NCBI RefSeq assembly: GCF_005049045.1 | Contig: NZ_SUPK01000005.1 | Span: forward strand, 186,001 to 250,000 | From: Cohnella pontilimi | Lineage (GTDB): Bacteria > Bacillota > Bacilli > Paenibacillales > Paenibacillaceae | Direction of reading: 5' to 3' | DNA length: 64,000 nt | Part shown: positions 47,198-55,678 of the stretch, piece by piece | How positions within the stretch are numbered: position 1 is the first letter of the stretch | How the letters are laid out: each line of letters begins with the position of its first letter | Made by a program: the position numbers and the translations under genes | Notes under the pieces: model-generated | The model's input: the letters and a program-made list of their open reading frames with translations, nothing else | Told to the model about the DNA's origin: nothing | Database searches by the model: none

Positions 47198-48700
47198 ATG
47201 CCGGGAAAAAGAAGCCAGATCGGATGGGCAGCTGCGGTAGTTCTAGGGTTGGCTTATGCGGTTTTCGGGGCGTATCATCTCTCCCCATGGGCCGCGGCCT
47301 GGGACGAAGTGGACTTCGTGCTGGCCCTGGACCGCTTCGATTTGCTGGCCATGCAGCCCCACGCTCCCGGCTATCCCTACTTCATTTTGGGCGGCCGGCT
47401 CATGCGCTTCATCACGGAAGATCCCGTTCGCGCACTCGGCTTATGGAACCTGCTGCTCGTTTGCTCCTCCGCTTATCCCATCTACCGGATCGCACGGCGC
47501 TGGACGGCGCCTGTTTACGCTTGCCTAGCGGTCGCTCTGACGCTTACGCTGCCGATGAACTGGACGCTCGCTGTGCGGCCGATGTCCGAGGGCGCCGCAT
47601 TGGCAATCCTGTGGTGGTATCTGTGGACGCTGGTGAGGGTGTGCGAAAAGGGCACCGGCGGCCGCTGGCTCGCTGCGGCTTTTATGTTCGGGCTGCTCAT
47701 GGGAACCCGCCTCTCCTACGCTCCTTTTGGTCTCGGTCTTCTGCTGGTGTGGATCCTCGCGTGGAGGGAAAGGGAAGTATCCCTACGCCTCCGTTATTCC
47801 CGAGCCATACTCTGGGCGGGCGCGGCAGCCGCGTTCCAACTGCTGTGGGTGGCCGGGCTGGCTGCGGCGGAAGGCGGAATCCGCGGCACGATGGTGTTGA
47901 TGGCGGGATTCGGGGAAGGACACTTTACGCAGTGGGGCGGAGGAGTGGCGCAGTCCGGTCTCCCATTCCGTGAGAGATTCGTTCGGTTCGTTGCGGACAA
48001 CTGGCTGTGGAGCGGCATGTCGGCACAATCGGCGTTGTTGGCCGTCATGGCCGGCTTGTTAGCCATTGCTGCCCTTGTGATGTACGGGAAAAAGAAGTCT
48101 AGAGCCGTTGCTCACCCAAAGCGCCGCGAACAGATGCTCACCGCCGCGGGACTGATCGCCGCCTGCGCGCTGGCTTACGCGGTTTGGGCGCTGCTGGGCC
48201 AAAACATTGCCAAACCCCGCCACGCCGCACCGCTCGCCTCGCTCACCATTTTCGCGCTCGGCGTCTGGGCCGTGCGTTCGCGCACCCGAACCGTGACGGC
48301 ATTGGCCGTGCTGTTCGCTGCGGGCCAGACAGCGATCGGCGCACACCTGGTCATGCTGCAGCATGACCAGTGGCCTGCCGTCTATCAGCTTGCGGACCGG
48401 CTGAAAGACCATCCGGCCCCTCGAACGGTTGTGTACACGTGGGAAGAGGAGAGAGTTCTCCGCTACTTGAACGTTCCCGTGCAGACGGTGCCTATTTTCA
48501 CATACGAATACTTTATGGCGGATATTGCGGCTCAACCTTCCTCCCGGATCCTTCTTACCGGAAGCGTGTGGGAGGAGTTTCGGCGGCAGAGCGGATTGCC
48601 GGAGTCGAAAGTTCGTCTTGTCGGCGTCTTTCGTTCCGATCCCCGGCTGGATCCGGTATACGGGACCATACCGCTGTACGAGTGGAATCGAGAGCAATAG
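47198..48700 (+). CDS. Multi-spanning GT-C-type glycosyltransferase candidate
   Basis: The product has 500 residues and 10-12 membrane helices. An acidic first outer loop (WAAAWDEVDFVLALDRFDLL) followed by PHAPGYPYFILGGRLM resembles the catalytic Asp loop of GT-C enzymes (GT39/83 type), which take sugar from polyprenyl phosphate. The C-terminal about 100 residues form a soluble domain. GGGAGGGGG precedes the ATG. Last gene of the cluster. Confidence 0.75.
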   Translation: MPGKRSQIGWAAAVVLGLAYAVFGAYHLSPWAAAWDEVDFVLALDRFDLLAMQPHAPGYPYFILGGRLMRFITEDPVRALGLWNLLLVCSSAYPIYRIARRWTAPVYACLAVALTLTLPMNWTLAVRPMSEGAALAILWWYLWTLVRVCEKGTGGRWLAAAFMFGLLMGTRLSYAPFGLGLLLVWILAWREREVSLRLRYSRAILWAGAAAAFQLLWVAGLAAAEGGIRGTMVLMAGFGEGHFTQWGGGVAQSGLPFRERFVRFVADNWLWSGMSAQSALLAVMAGLLAIAALVMYGKKKSRAVAHPKRREQMLTAAGLIAACALAYAVWALLGQNIAKPRHAAPLASLTIFALGVWAVRSRTRTVTALAVLFAAGQTAIGAHLVMLQHDQWPAVYQLADRLKDHPAPRTVVYTWEEERVLRYLNVPVQTVPIFTYEYFMADIAAQPSSRILLTGSVWEEFRRQSGLPESKVRLVGVFRSDPRLDPVYGTIPLYEWNREQ

Positions 48701-48740
48701 GGTACGCTTTAACCAATCTGTGACGTTTTAAAGGATGCTA

Positions 48741-48769
48741 TTGACTATCTAATTGAAAATGATTATCAT
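48741..48769 (+). promoter_or_regulatory. Promoter of the FTR1 iron operon with Fur box
   Basis: TTGACT (48741-48746), a 17-bp spacer and TATCAT (48764-48769) form the promoter. TGAAAAT-G-ATTATCA (48754-48768) matches the Fur 7-1-7 consensus at 13 of 14 positions and covers the -10. Repression by Fe-bound Fur is expected. Confidence 0.85.
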
Positions 48770-48829
48770 TACCTCTGGGTCGCGGTTCAGGAAAACCCGT
48801 ACTCTCATCGGTTCTCGGAAGGTGGAAGC

Positions 48830-49597
48830 ATGAACAAACCTACATTTCGCACAGCGATTCTCTTACTGAGCATCCTCATCGCAGCCGGGTTGTTCCCAGC
48901 AAGTGCCGGCGCTTATTCTTATGGCAGCGCCAACACTGAAGCCGTCGCCGAGACATTCAAGCTTGCCGCCGGTAAGCTGAATGCCGAACCCCCGGATTGG
49001 ACTGCAGCCAAAGCTGCCTACGGGGAAATTCGATCCGAGTTGGAATCTCATTTCGGCAAAGATGTGACGAAGGAAATGGATGACGCTTTCGCCGCACAAG
49101 ATAAAAACCGCGTGTTGGCGGACTGGAAAGGCGTACTCGTCCTGAACCTCGATCGCAGGTTTACTTACGCGGAGCAGGTTTTCACCGATTACAACCAGGC
49201 CAAAACGCTGCTGGCCAAAGCACGTGCGACCTACGAAACGCTGAAGCCCTATATGACCGAACAAGTGTCGGATCAGAAGCTGGCCGAGCTGGACCAGGCA
49301 TTCGAGGATGCTTTGAATGCACTCGGCAATCCCGGACTGTTCGGCGTCGGCAAAAAGGAGCCGAATCCTGACCTGTTCAAGCAGAAGATCAAGCTGATTT
49401 ACGACACGGTATCCCCTTTGTTCCAAGAGGCGGGAGGCGGGAATATGGCAACCGGAGAACCGGGGGCATCACCCGCACCGCACCCGCCGATGACCCAAAC
49501 GAACAAAACGAATACCGCCGTCACGATCGGCGCCGTCGTCATCGTGGCCGCTGTCGCGGCATTGCTGTACTGGCGGTCGCGCCGCCGCAAGTCTTGA
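48830..49597 (+). CDS. Surface-exposed helical protein of the FTR1 operon, unknown family
   Basis: The product has 255 residues. A signal peptide (cut near residue 28, PASAGA) is followed by a helical domain of about 180 residues, a Pro/Thr/Asn linker and a C-terminal membrane helix (about 227-248) ending in RSRRRKS. It would be anchored with the helical domain outside. No cupredoxin, DyP or M75 HxxE motif is seen, so it is not a standard EfeO or EfeB. First gene after the Fur box, so probably an iron-handling accessory. Confidence 0.75.
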   Translation: MNKPTFRTAILLLSILIAAGLFPASAGAYSYGSANTEAVAETFKLAAGKLNAEPPDWTAAKAAYGEIRSELESHFGKDVTKEMDDAFAAQDKNRVLADWKGVLVLNLDRRFTYAEQVFTDYNQAKTLLAKARATYETLKPYMTEQVSDQKLAELDQAFEDALNALGNPGLFGVGKKEPNPDLFKQKIKLIYDTVSPLFQEAGGGNMATGEPGASPAPHPPMTQTNKTNTAVTIGAVVIVAAVAALLYWRSRRRKS

Positions 49598-49632
49598 TCC
49601 ATTAGAACAACGCAAAGGAGTTCGTTCCATAG

Positions 49633-50811
49633 ATGTCTAAGCTTACCGTTTCCCTCATGTCGCTGATCCTCACCGCCGGCCTTTTGTCCGCCTGCAGTTC
49701 GAATCAAGACAACGACCCTGCATCCGCAACGGTCACGCCATCGGCGGCGCCGTCTCAACCGGCTTCCACAACTCCTTCCTCCTCGCCCGCTTCGTCGCCT
49801 GCCGCCGTTCCGGTGAATGTCGATAAGTTGATCGCGGATTACAAAGCCATTGTCGACCTGGCGGAAGCCAAAACGGACCCGAAAGCCGTTCAGCAGGCTT
49901 ACCGGCAAAACTTCCAAGCCCAAGTTCAAGCGATTGACGAAGGCTTGGCGCAAGACGCTCCGCGCATCGACGATAATATTTCGTTCGTGCTCGATCATGG
50001 CGTATCGGGCGACATGAATGCGGATCAAGTGGCGGAAGCGACGGAAAAAGGATTGAATTGGTACTTCTATTTTCAATTGCGCGATATCCTGAACAAACAG
50101 GTGTTGGAAGCTTTGAAAGCCGGCAAGACCGACGAAGCTTCGACATTGCTGGATCAAGGAATCCGGGCCTATACGGCCGTACTGGAACCGTTCGTTGAGA
50201 AGCGGGACGGCAAGTTCCATACGACGATGAAAGACACGATTGCAACCGCGGTTATTCCGAAGCTGCAGGAAGACGTAAAAGCCGGCAATGTCGCGGATTA
50301 TAACGTCCATCGCCAAATGCTCGACAAAACCCTGATCAAGGCTTTCACGCTGGCCACATATAATTACGGCGAGATCATGCCGACGGTGGATAAAGCCGAG
50401 CTCCCGAAGGAAATGACGGAAGGCTACTTCCTCTTCCTCCCGGTGTATACGTACCTCAAGGGCGGGAGCGCTTCCGACGCCGATGCGGTGAAAGACGCGT
50501 TCGCTTCCGGAGACGCCTCCAAGGTCGTGCCGGCCAAAATCAAAGCTGCGCTGATCGCGTGCAATACCGGTAAGGTGAAGGAATACCTGGAGACCGCACA
50601 GCAAGAAATGAAAAACGGCAAAAAGGACGAATCCCGCGTACATGCAATGGAAGCGGTCATGTTCCTCTCCGCGCAGGAAACGTTTCTCGGGGCGGACTAT
50701 GCGAAGGCCGCCTCTGCCGGAGAAGCGTTCCTGACTGCGGTCGACCAAGGGAAAGCCGATGAAGCCAAACAGCAAGCCGATACGATACTAGCCGCCCTGT
50801 CCAAGCTGTAA
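49633..50811 (+). CDS. Helical lipoprotein of the FTR1 operon, unknown family
   Basis: The product has 392 residues. Lipobox LSAC (Cys21), a Ser/Pro/Thr-rich linker to about residue 60, then an all-helical domain. The place between the surface protein and the FTR1 permease is where EfeO normally sits, but the M75 HxxE metal motif is absent. It may be a diverged ferric-iron-delivery protein or a new family. CAAAGGAG precedes the ATG. The tail (YLSALSKL-type helix) is amphipathic. Confidence 0.75.
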   Translation: MSKLTVSLMSLILTAGLLSACSSNQDNDPASATVTPSAAPSQPASTTPSSSPASSPAAVPVNVDKLIADYKAIVDLAEAKTDPKAVQQAYRQNFQAQVQAIDEGLAQDAPRIDDNISFVLDHGVSGDMNADQVAEATEKGLNWYFYFQLRDILNKQVLEALKAGKTDEASTLLDQGIRAYTAVLEPFVEKRDGKFHTTMKDTIATAVIPKLQEDVKAGNVADYNVHRQMLDKTLIKAFTLATYNYGEIMPTVDKAELPKEMTEGYFLFLPVYTYLKGGSASDADAVKDAFASGDASKVVPAKIKAALIACNTGKVKEYLETAQQEMKNGKKDESRVHAMEAVMFLSAQETFLGADYAKAASAGEAFLTAVDQGKADEAKQQADTILAALSKL

Positions 50812-50849
50812 CAACAGCTTCATCAAGCTACGGGAGCGTGATTACGCCG

Positions 50850-51815
50850 ATGAATTTGCAAGCCTTTCTCATTACGTTCCGCGAAACGATGGAAGCGATT
50901 CTGATCGTGGGCGTCATTTTAACCTATCTGAGAAGAATCGGAGAGACTCGCTGGAACAAATGGGTGTGGATCGGAGTCGTTCTCGCGCTGGCCGCCAGCT
51001 ACGGTGTGGCGCTCGCTTTCCAGGTGGCGCTGACGGGTTACGAAAGCATGTCCAACCAGAACTATATGCGGATCGGTATCATGGCCGTGTCGGCGGGTCT
51101 GCTCACGCATATGGTTTTGTTCATGAGCAAGCAGAACCGCAGCTATCAGCTGAGCGTGCAGAGCAAGGTTGCAGCGATTCTGACGGCAGGCGGCGCGCTG
51201 AATATGATTGTTCACTCTTTCCTCGTTACGCTGCGGGAAGGGGTGGAGACGGTATTTTTCTTCGCCGCGATCGGGGGTGGCGACATCCAGTCCGCTTTGC
51301 AAAGCTGGGGAGCGCTGCTGGGCGTTGCGGGTGCCGGGGTTCTGGGCTATGTGTTTTTCCGGGGAGCCCGGCGCATTCCGCTCGGACATTTCTTTAAAGT
51401 GACGAGCGTCTTCCTGATGCTGATCGCAGCGGGTCTCCTTGTGCAGGCGGTCGGGATTATGCAGGATCTCGGGATGATCGGTTCCGTGTACCATACGCCG
51501 GGCGGTCAGATCGGGGAAGTTTACAACATTCAAGGCTTCATGCCTGAGCATCCGAACGACGAGATCCATTATATCCGCGACACCGGACACCATCCGTTGA
51601 TCAACGGACAGGTGGGCATCTTTTTCAAAGCGTTCCTCGGCTATACGCATAATCCTTCCGTCGAAGAATTTGCCGTTTACTGGGGTTACTTCCTAGTGGT
51701 GTACCTGATGCTGACCCGGCGCAAGAAGTCGGAGGCATCGGCGGTTGCGGACGCTCAAGCGGTCGGGTCCGAGACGGTCGAAGCCGTCGGAACGGCACAG
51801 CGGCAAGGAGCTTGA
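50850..51815 (+). CDS. efeU: FTR1-family iron permease
   Basis: The product has 321 residues and seven membrane helices. Both REXXE iron-binding motifs are present: RETME (residues 11-15) and REGVE (about 129-133). It imports ferric iron across the cytoplasmic membrane. ATG at 50850 has GGGAGCGTG 9 bp upstream; GTG at 50838 lies too close. The symbol is by function; the accessory proteins differ from the classical EfeUOB set. Confidence 0.92.
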   Translation: MNLQAFLITFRETMEAILIVGVILTYLRRIGETRWNKWVWIGVVLALAASYGVALAFQVALTGYESMSNQNYMRIGIMAVSAGLLTHMVLFMSKQNRSYQLSVQSKVAAILTAGGALNMIVHSFLVTLREGVETVFFFAAIGGGDIQSALQSWGALLGVAGAGVLGYVFFRGARRIPLGHFFKVTSVFLMLIAAGLLVQAVGIMQDLGMIGSVYHTPGGQIGEVYNIQGFMPEHPNDEIHYIRDTGHHPLINGQVGIFFKAFLGYTHNPSVEEFAVYWGYFLVVYLMLTRRKKSEASAVADAQAVGSETVEAVGTAQRQGA

Positions 51816-51836
51816 TCGGAGCTTGATGGATGTGTC

Positions 51837-51873
51837 AACCGGATTTTCGCCTCGGTGCGGAGATCCGGTTTTT
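51837..51873 (+). terminator. Terminator of the FTR1 operon
   Basis: The stem AACCGGAT...ATCCGGTT is followed by TTT. Confidence 0.75.
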
Positions 51874-51938
51874 CGTTTGCCGCAGCATTTTTCGGGGTAA
51901 AGTATGACGGAGTCCAGGATAATCCGGGAAAGGTAGTG

Positions 51939-52415
51939 ATGAAGATGGCCGTCAAAGAGCCGGGCAAAAAAACCGCAAAGCTCCAGGACACACTGAACGA
52001 GCAGTTGGCCAACTGGTGGGTTATGTACGTTAAACTGCATCATTTCCATTGGTACGTCAAAGGTCCCCATTTTCCGGTGCTGCACGTGAAATTCGAGGAA
52101 TTGTACGAAATGGCCGCGAAGAAGCTGGACGAGCTGGCCGAACGCATGCTGGCCATCGGCCTCGAGCCTTCTTCCACGATGAAGGAATATTTGTCGGTGA
52201 GCCATATTAAAGAAGGCGGCAAGGCGGGTGCGGACGATACCGACATCCTCGAGACGATCGTCGACGATTTTGCGAAAATGGTGGACGGCTTGAAAAAGGC
52301 GACGCAGATCGCGGAAGAAGAGTTCGAGGACACGGCGACCGCGGACATGCTGAACGAGCATATCGAAGACCTCCAGAAGCAAATGTGGATGCTCAACGCA
52401 ACAATCGGAAAGTAA
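51939..52415 (+). CDS. dps: Dps-family ferritin-like protein
   Basis: The product has 158 residues. The inter-subunit ferroxidase site is recognisable in VKLHHFHWYVKGPHFPVLHVKFEELYE (His) and KLDELAERML (Asp/Glu). Dps oxidises Fe(II) with peroxide and stores it, protecting DNA. It follows the iron-uptake operon, separated by a terminator. AAAGGTAG precedes the ATG; an in-frame ATG 6 bp later is also possible. Confidence 0.93.
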   Translation: MKMAVKEPGKKTAKLQDTLNEQLANWWVMYVKLHHFHWYVKGPHFPVLHVKFEELYEMAAKKLDELAERMLAIGLEPSSTMKEYLSVSHIKEGGKAGADDTDILETIVDDFAKMVDGLKKATQIAEEEFEDTATADMLNEHIEDLQKQMWMLNATIGK

Positions 52416-52431
52416 CGGGGATAATGCAAAA

Positions 52432-52475
52432 GAGAGCCGGCTCGACGCGCTGCGCGGGGTGCCGGCTCTTTTTGC
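52432..52475 (+). terminator. Terminator of dps
   Basis: The stem AGAGCCGGC...GCCGGCTCT is followed by TTTTT. Confidence 0.88.
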
Positions 52476-52516
52476 GTTGGGGCAGCGTCTCGTGCGGCAG
52501 TGCGAACTGTTTTATC

Positions 52517-52656
52517 CTTTTGCCGCTATCCCCTTCGATCAGGGGCCACAATCGGACGGCCTGCTCCCGACTACCCAACCGACAGAAATAAGCAGCAGAG
52601 AGCTACGATGTGCCGCTCCCGACCAGCAAAACTGAGCGAAGGGGATTCCGAGAAAG
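52517..52656. repeat. Second locus of the CTGAGCGAAAGGGATACC repeat
   Basis: An inverted copy at 52517-52542 (its complement reads CTGATCGAAGGGGATAGC) and a direct copy at 52632-52656 (CTGAGCGAAGGGGATTCC) belong to the family found at 24341-24472. The rest of the 450-bp gap between dps and nuoA shows only the dps terminator and the nuo promoter. Confidence 0.8.
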
Positions 52657-52766
52657 CTCGCATACAAAAGGAAATACGAGCATAAACGTTACTTGGACGA
52701 GGTGCTGAAAACGCCGTCGCAGCGGGCTTTGTCGAGGACGGGCGAACGTTGTAACCGCTTTTTTCA

Positions 52767-52795
52767 TGGACTTGGTTGGGAGCATTTGCTATAAT
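52767..52795 (+). promoter_or_regulatory. Promoter of the nuo operon
   Basis: TGGACT (52767-52772), a 17-bp spacer and TATAAT (52790-52795), with an added extended -10 TG. Confidence 0.75.
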
Positions 52796-52865
52796 TGTGA
52801 AGGAAAAATGACCGTCCGGCCCCGCCGGATGTGCTTTTTCCGACTTCGAACGCGGAGGGTAAGAG

Positions 52866-53237
52866 GTGGAGAAGTACATAAACTCGTACGTCATCGTGAC
52901 GATTTTCCTCATCCTGGGCATCGCGTTTCCGATCGTTATCCTATGGCTCGGCAAGCAATTGAGACCCAGCAAGCCGAACCCGGACAAGGAAACGACCTAC
53001 GAAAGCGGGAACGACCCGGTTGGAGACAGCCAAATCCGCTTTAACGTCCGCTATTATTTGTATGCGCTTATGTTTGTCGTTTTTGATGTCGAAACCGTAT
53101 TCCTCTACCCTTGGGCCGTAGCCTATCGACAGCTCGGCTTATTTGCGTTGGTGGAGATGGTGATCTTCGTCGGGCTGCTGCTCGTGGGCCTGGCCTATGC
53201 CTGGAAGAAGAAGGTGCTGCAATGGAACTCGATTTAG
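52866..53237 (+). CDS. nuoA: NADH-quinone oxidoreductase subunit A
   Basis: The product has 123 residues and three membrane helices. The signature [12 protein letters not shown] lies before the last helix. GTG start with GGAGGG upstream. First gene of an 11-gene complex I operon. It overlaps nuoB by 16 bp. Confidence 0.95.
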   Translation: MEKYINSYVIVTIFLILGIAFPIVILWLGKQLRPSKPNPDKETTYESGNDPVGDSQIRFNVRYYLYALMFVVFDVETVFLYPWAVAYRQLGLFALVEMVIFVGLLLVGLAYAWKKKVLQWNSI

Positions 53238-53740
53238 CCAATGTGACTCCGGAAGAACGTCAGGAGCTGGAACGCAACGTTTTTTTCGGCACCGTCGAGC
53301 AGTTGAAGGGGTGGGCCCGCAGCAACTCGCTGTGGCCGCTTACGTTCGGTCTTGCTTGCTGTGCGATCGAGATGATGACCGCGGGCGCGCCTCACTATGA
53401 TTTGGACCGCTTCGGGGTCATGTTCCGTACTTCCCCCCGTCAATCCGACGTCATGATCGTGTCCGGTACGGTCACCAAGAAGATGGGCCCGCTGCTCAAG
53501 CGGTTATATGATCAAATGCCGGAGCCCAAGTGGGTGATCGCGATGGGTTCTTGCGCGACGGCAGGCGGACCCTACGTGAAATCGTATTCCGTCGTGAAAG
53601 GCGTGGACCAGATCGTGCCGGTTGACGTCTATATTCCTGGATGTCCGCCGAACCCGGCCGCCCTTATTTACGGAATCAATAAACTGCAAGCCAAAATCAG
53701 ATACGAAGCCAAAACCGGGAAGCAGGTGACCGGCGGATGA
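53222..53740 (+). CDS. nuoB: NADH-quinone oxidoreductase subunit B
   Basis: The product has 172 residues. It binds the terminal 4Fe-4S cluster N2: [10 protein letters not shown] (Cys46, Cys47), [10 protein letters not shown] (about 111) and PGCPPNP (about 141). The ATG lies inside the end of nuoA with AAGGTG upstream. The next start overlaps its stop (ATGA). Confidence 0.97.
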   Translation: MELDLANVTPEERQELERNVFFGTVEQLKGWARSNSLWPLTFGLACCAIEMMTAGAPHYDLDRFGVMFRTSPRQSDVMIVSGTVTKKMGPLLKRLYDQMPEPKWVIAMGSCATAGGPYVKSYSVVKGVDQIVPVDVYIPGCPPNPAALIYGINKLQAKIRYEAKTGKQVTGG

Positions 53741-54570
53741 GCGATGAGGAACTGAAATCGGGCGGCGAGCCGGGCAGCGCTTCGGAGACACAGCCGGAGC
53801 AGCCGAAGCCGGAAGCGCCGGCGGCCGCCGAAACCCCGGCAGCAGCAGCCCCGCCTGCCCCGGCCGCCGGAGAAGGAGAAGCCCCGGCGCCTCGCCGCAA
53901 AGAGACGGACGAAGAGAAAGCCGCACGCCGTAAGGCCGCATTGGAAGCGAAGGAAGCGGCCAAAGCCGCGGCCGCGTTGGCTAAAGCTGCAGCAGCTTCA
54001 GGAACGGCACCCGCACCCGCTGCATCAGGAGAATCTCCAGCCGCGGCTGGAGATGCACCGGCGGAGCCGCCTGCGCCGCCCAAGCCGCCGTCCCCGAACC
54101 AGCCCCGGCTCGACCGGGCCGTCGCGCTGCTGCGTGAGCTGATCGCGGAGGATGCGGTGGAGGAAGCGTACATCAACGAACCGAACGATCATTTGCCGAC
54201 GCTCGTGCTGAAGAATGACTGCTGGAAAGAAGCCGCCGCGCTTTTCCGCGATCACCAAGAGCTCGGATGCCATTATTTGCGCAACGTATCCGGCGTTGAT
54301 TATGAAACTTACATGGAAGTCGTGTATTACCCGCTCAACATGGAGCGACGCGAGACGTACTGCATCAAGGTGCGTACCGACCGCGAACAACCGTCCGTTC
54401 CGTCCGTTACTCCGATTTGGGAGACGGCGAACTGGAACGAACGCGAAATTTTCGATTTGCTCGGCGTCGATTTTCCGGGACATCCCGACTTACGCCGGAT
54501 CATGATGCCCGACGACTGGGTCGGCCATCCGCTTCGCAAAGACTACGTCCCGCTTGACCCGGAGGTGTAA
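53737..54570 (+). CDS. nuoC: NADH-quinone oxidoreductase subunit C with long low-complexity N-terminus
   Basis: The product has 277 residues. Residues 1 to about 120 are almost entirely Ala, Pro, Glu, Lys and Gly (for example [15 protein letters not shown]), with no fold expected. Residues about 125-277 form the 30-kDa subunit domain: [42 protein letters not shown]-type signature and HPLRKDY at the end. The domain alone is normal; the tail roughly doubles the usual short N-terminus. ATGA overlap with nuoB. Confidence 0.93.
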   Translation: MSDEELKSGGEPGSASETQPEQPKPEAPAAAETPAAAAPPAPAAGEGEAPAPRRKETDEEKAARRKAALEAKEAAKAAAALAKAAAASGTAPAPAASGESPAAAGDAPAEPPAPPKPPSPNQPRLDRAVALLRELIAEDAVEEAYINEPNDHLPTLVLKNDCWKEAAALFRDHQELGCHYLRNVSGVDYETYMEVVYYPLNMERRETYCIKVRTDREQPSVPSVTPIWETANWNEREIFDLLGVDFPGHPDLRRIMMPDDWVGHPLRKDYVPLDPEV

Positions 54571-54577
54571 CTACAGC

Positions 54578-55678
54578 GTGATCCGTACCGAAGAACTGCT
54601 GCTGAACGTCGGCCCCCAGCATCCCAGTACGCACGGGGTGTTCCGAATTGTTGTGAAGCTTGACGGGGAAGTCATCACGGAAGCGACGCCGGTGATGGGG
54701 TATCTGCACCGCGGGACCGAGAAGCTCGCCGAAAATCTCAATTTTACGCAAATTATTCCTTATACCGACCGGATGGACTACGTGTCCGCCATGACGAACA
54801 ATTATGTGCTCGTGCATGCCGTGGAGAAGATGATGGAGCTCGAAATTCCCGAACGTGCGGAATTCCTCCGTCTCATTGTCATGGAAATGCAGCGCATTGC
54901 GAGCCACCTCGTATGGTGGGGGACTTATTTGCTCGACATCGGCGCGATGAGTCCTTTTTTGTTCGCGTTCAGCGACAGGGAAAGAATTCTCGAGCTGTTT
55001 AACGAACTGTGCGGCGCGCGCCTCACTTATAACTACATGCGCGTCGGCGGCGTCAAATGGGACGCTCCGGAAGGCTGGATCGAGAAGGTCAAACGTTTCG
55101 TGAAAGACATGAAGCTGCGGCTCGACGAGTACCACAATCTCGTGAGCGGCAACGAGATCTTCCTCTCACGGATCAAGGGTGTCGGCAAGTACGACGCGGA
55201 AACCGCGATCCGATACGGCTTGTCCGGCGCCAACCTGCGCTCGACGGGCGTCAAGTGGGATTTGCGCAAAACCGAGCCTTACAGTTTGTACAACCGCTTC
55301 GACTTCGACATCGTCGTCGGCCGGAACGGCGATTGCTACGACCGTTATTTGTGCCGCATGGGCGAAATCGAGCAAAGCATTCGCATTCTGGAGCAGGCGC
55401 TTGAGCAATTCCCGGCCGAGGGGGAAACGATGGGCAAGGTGCCTCGCGTCATCCGTCCTCCGGGCGGAGAGATCTATGTGCGCATCGAGTCGCCGCGCGG
55501 CGAAATCGGCTGCCATCTTGTCTCCAAAGGCAAAGCCGAACCGTACCGGTTGAAATTCCGCCGGCCGTCCTTCGTGAACTTGCAAATCCTGCCCAAGCTG
55601 TTGGTAGGAGAGAGCATGACGAACTTGGTCACGATTCTCGGCGGCATTGACATCGTGCTCGGGGAGGTCGACTGCTGA
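54578..55678 (+). CDS. nuoD: NADH-quinone oxidoreductase subunit D
   Basis: The product has 366 residues, the 49-kDa subunit that forms the quinone site with NuoB. Begins near ELLLNVGPQHPSTHGVFR, with YLHRGTEKLAE and a C-terminal LGGIDIVLGEVDC. GTG start 10 bp after GGAGGTG. Its stop overlaps the nuoH start (TGATG). Confidence 0.96.
   Translation: MIRTEELLLNVGPQHPSTHGVFRIVVKLDGEVITEATPVMGYLHRGTEKLAENLNFTQIIPYTDRMDYVSAMTNNYVLVHAVEKMMELEIPERAEFLRLIVMEMQRIASHLVWWGTYLLDIGAMSPFLFAFSDRERILELFNELCGARLTYNYMRVGGVKWDAPEGWIEKVKRFVKDMKLRLDEYHNLVSGNEIFLSRIKGVGKYDAETAIRYGLSGANLRSTGVKWDLRKTEPYSLYNRFDFDIVVGRNGDCYDRYLCRMGEIEQSIRILEQALEQFPAEGETMGKVPRVIRPPGGEIYVRIESPRGEIGCHLVSKGKAEPYRLKFRRPSFVNLQILPKLLVGESMTNLVTILGGIDIVLGEVDC

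Noticed and set aside
49399-50775. Minus-strand open frame of 458 codons
   Set aside because: It is antisense to the FTR1-operon lipoprotein. The Arg/Gly-rich, His-rich composition is typical of shadow frames.
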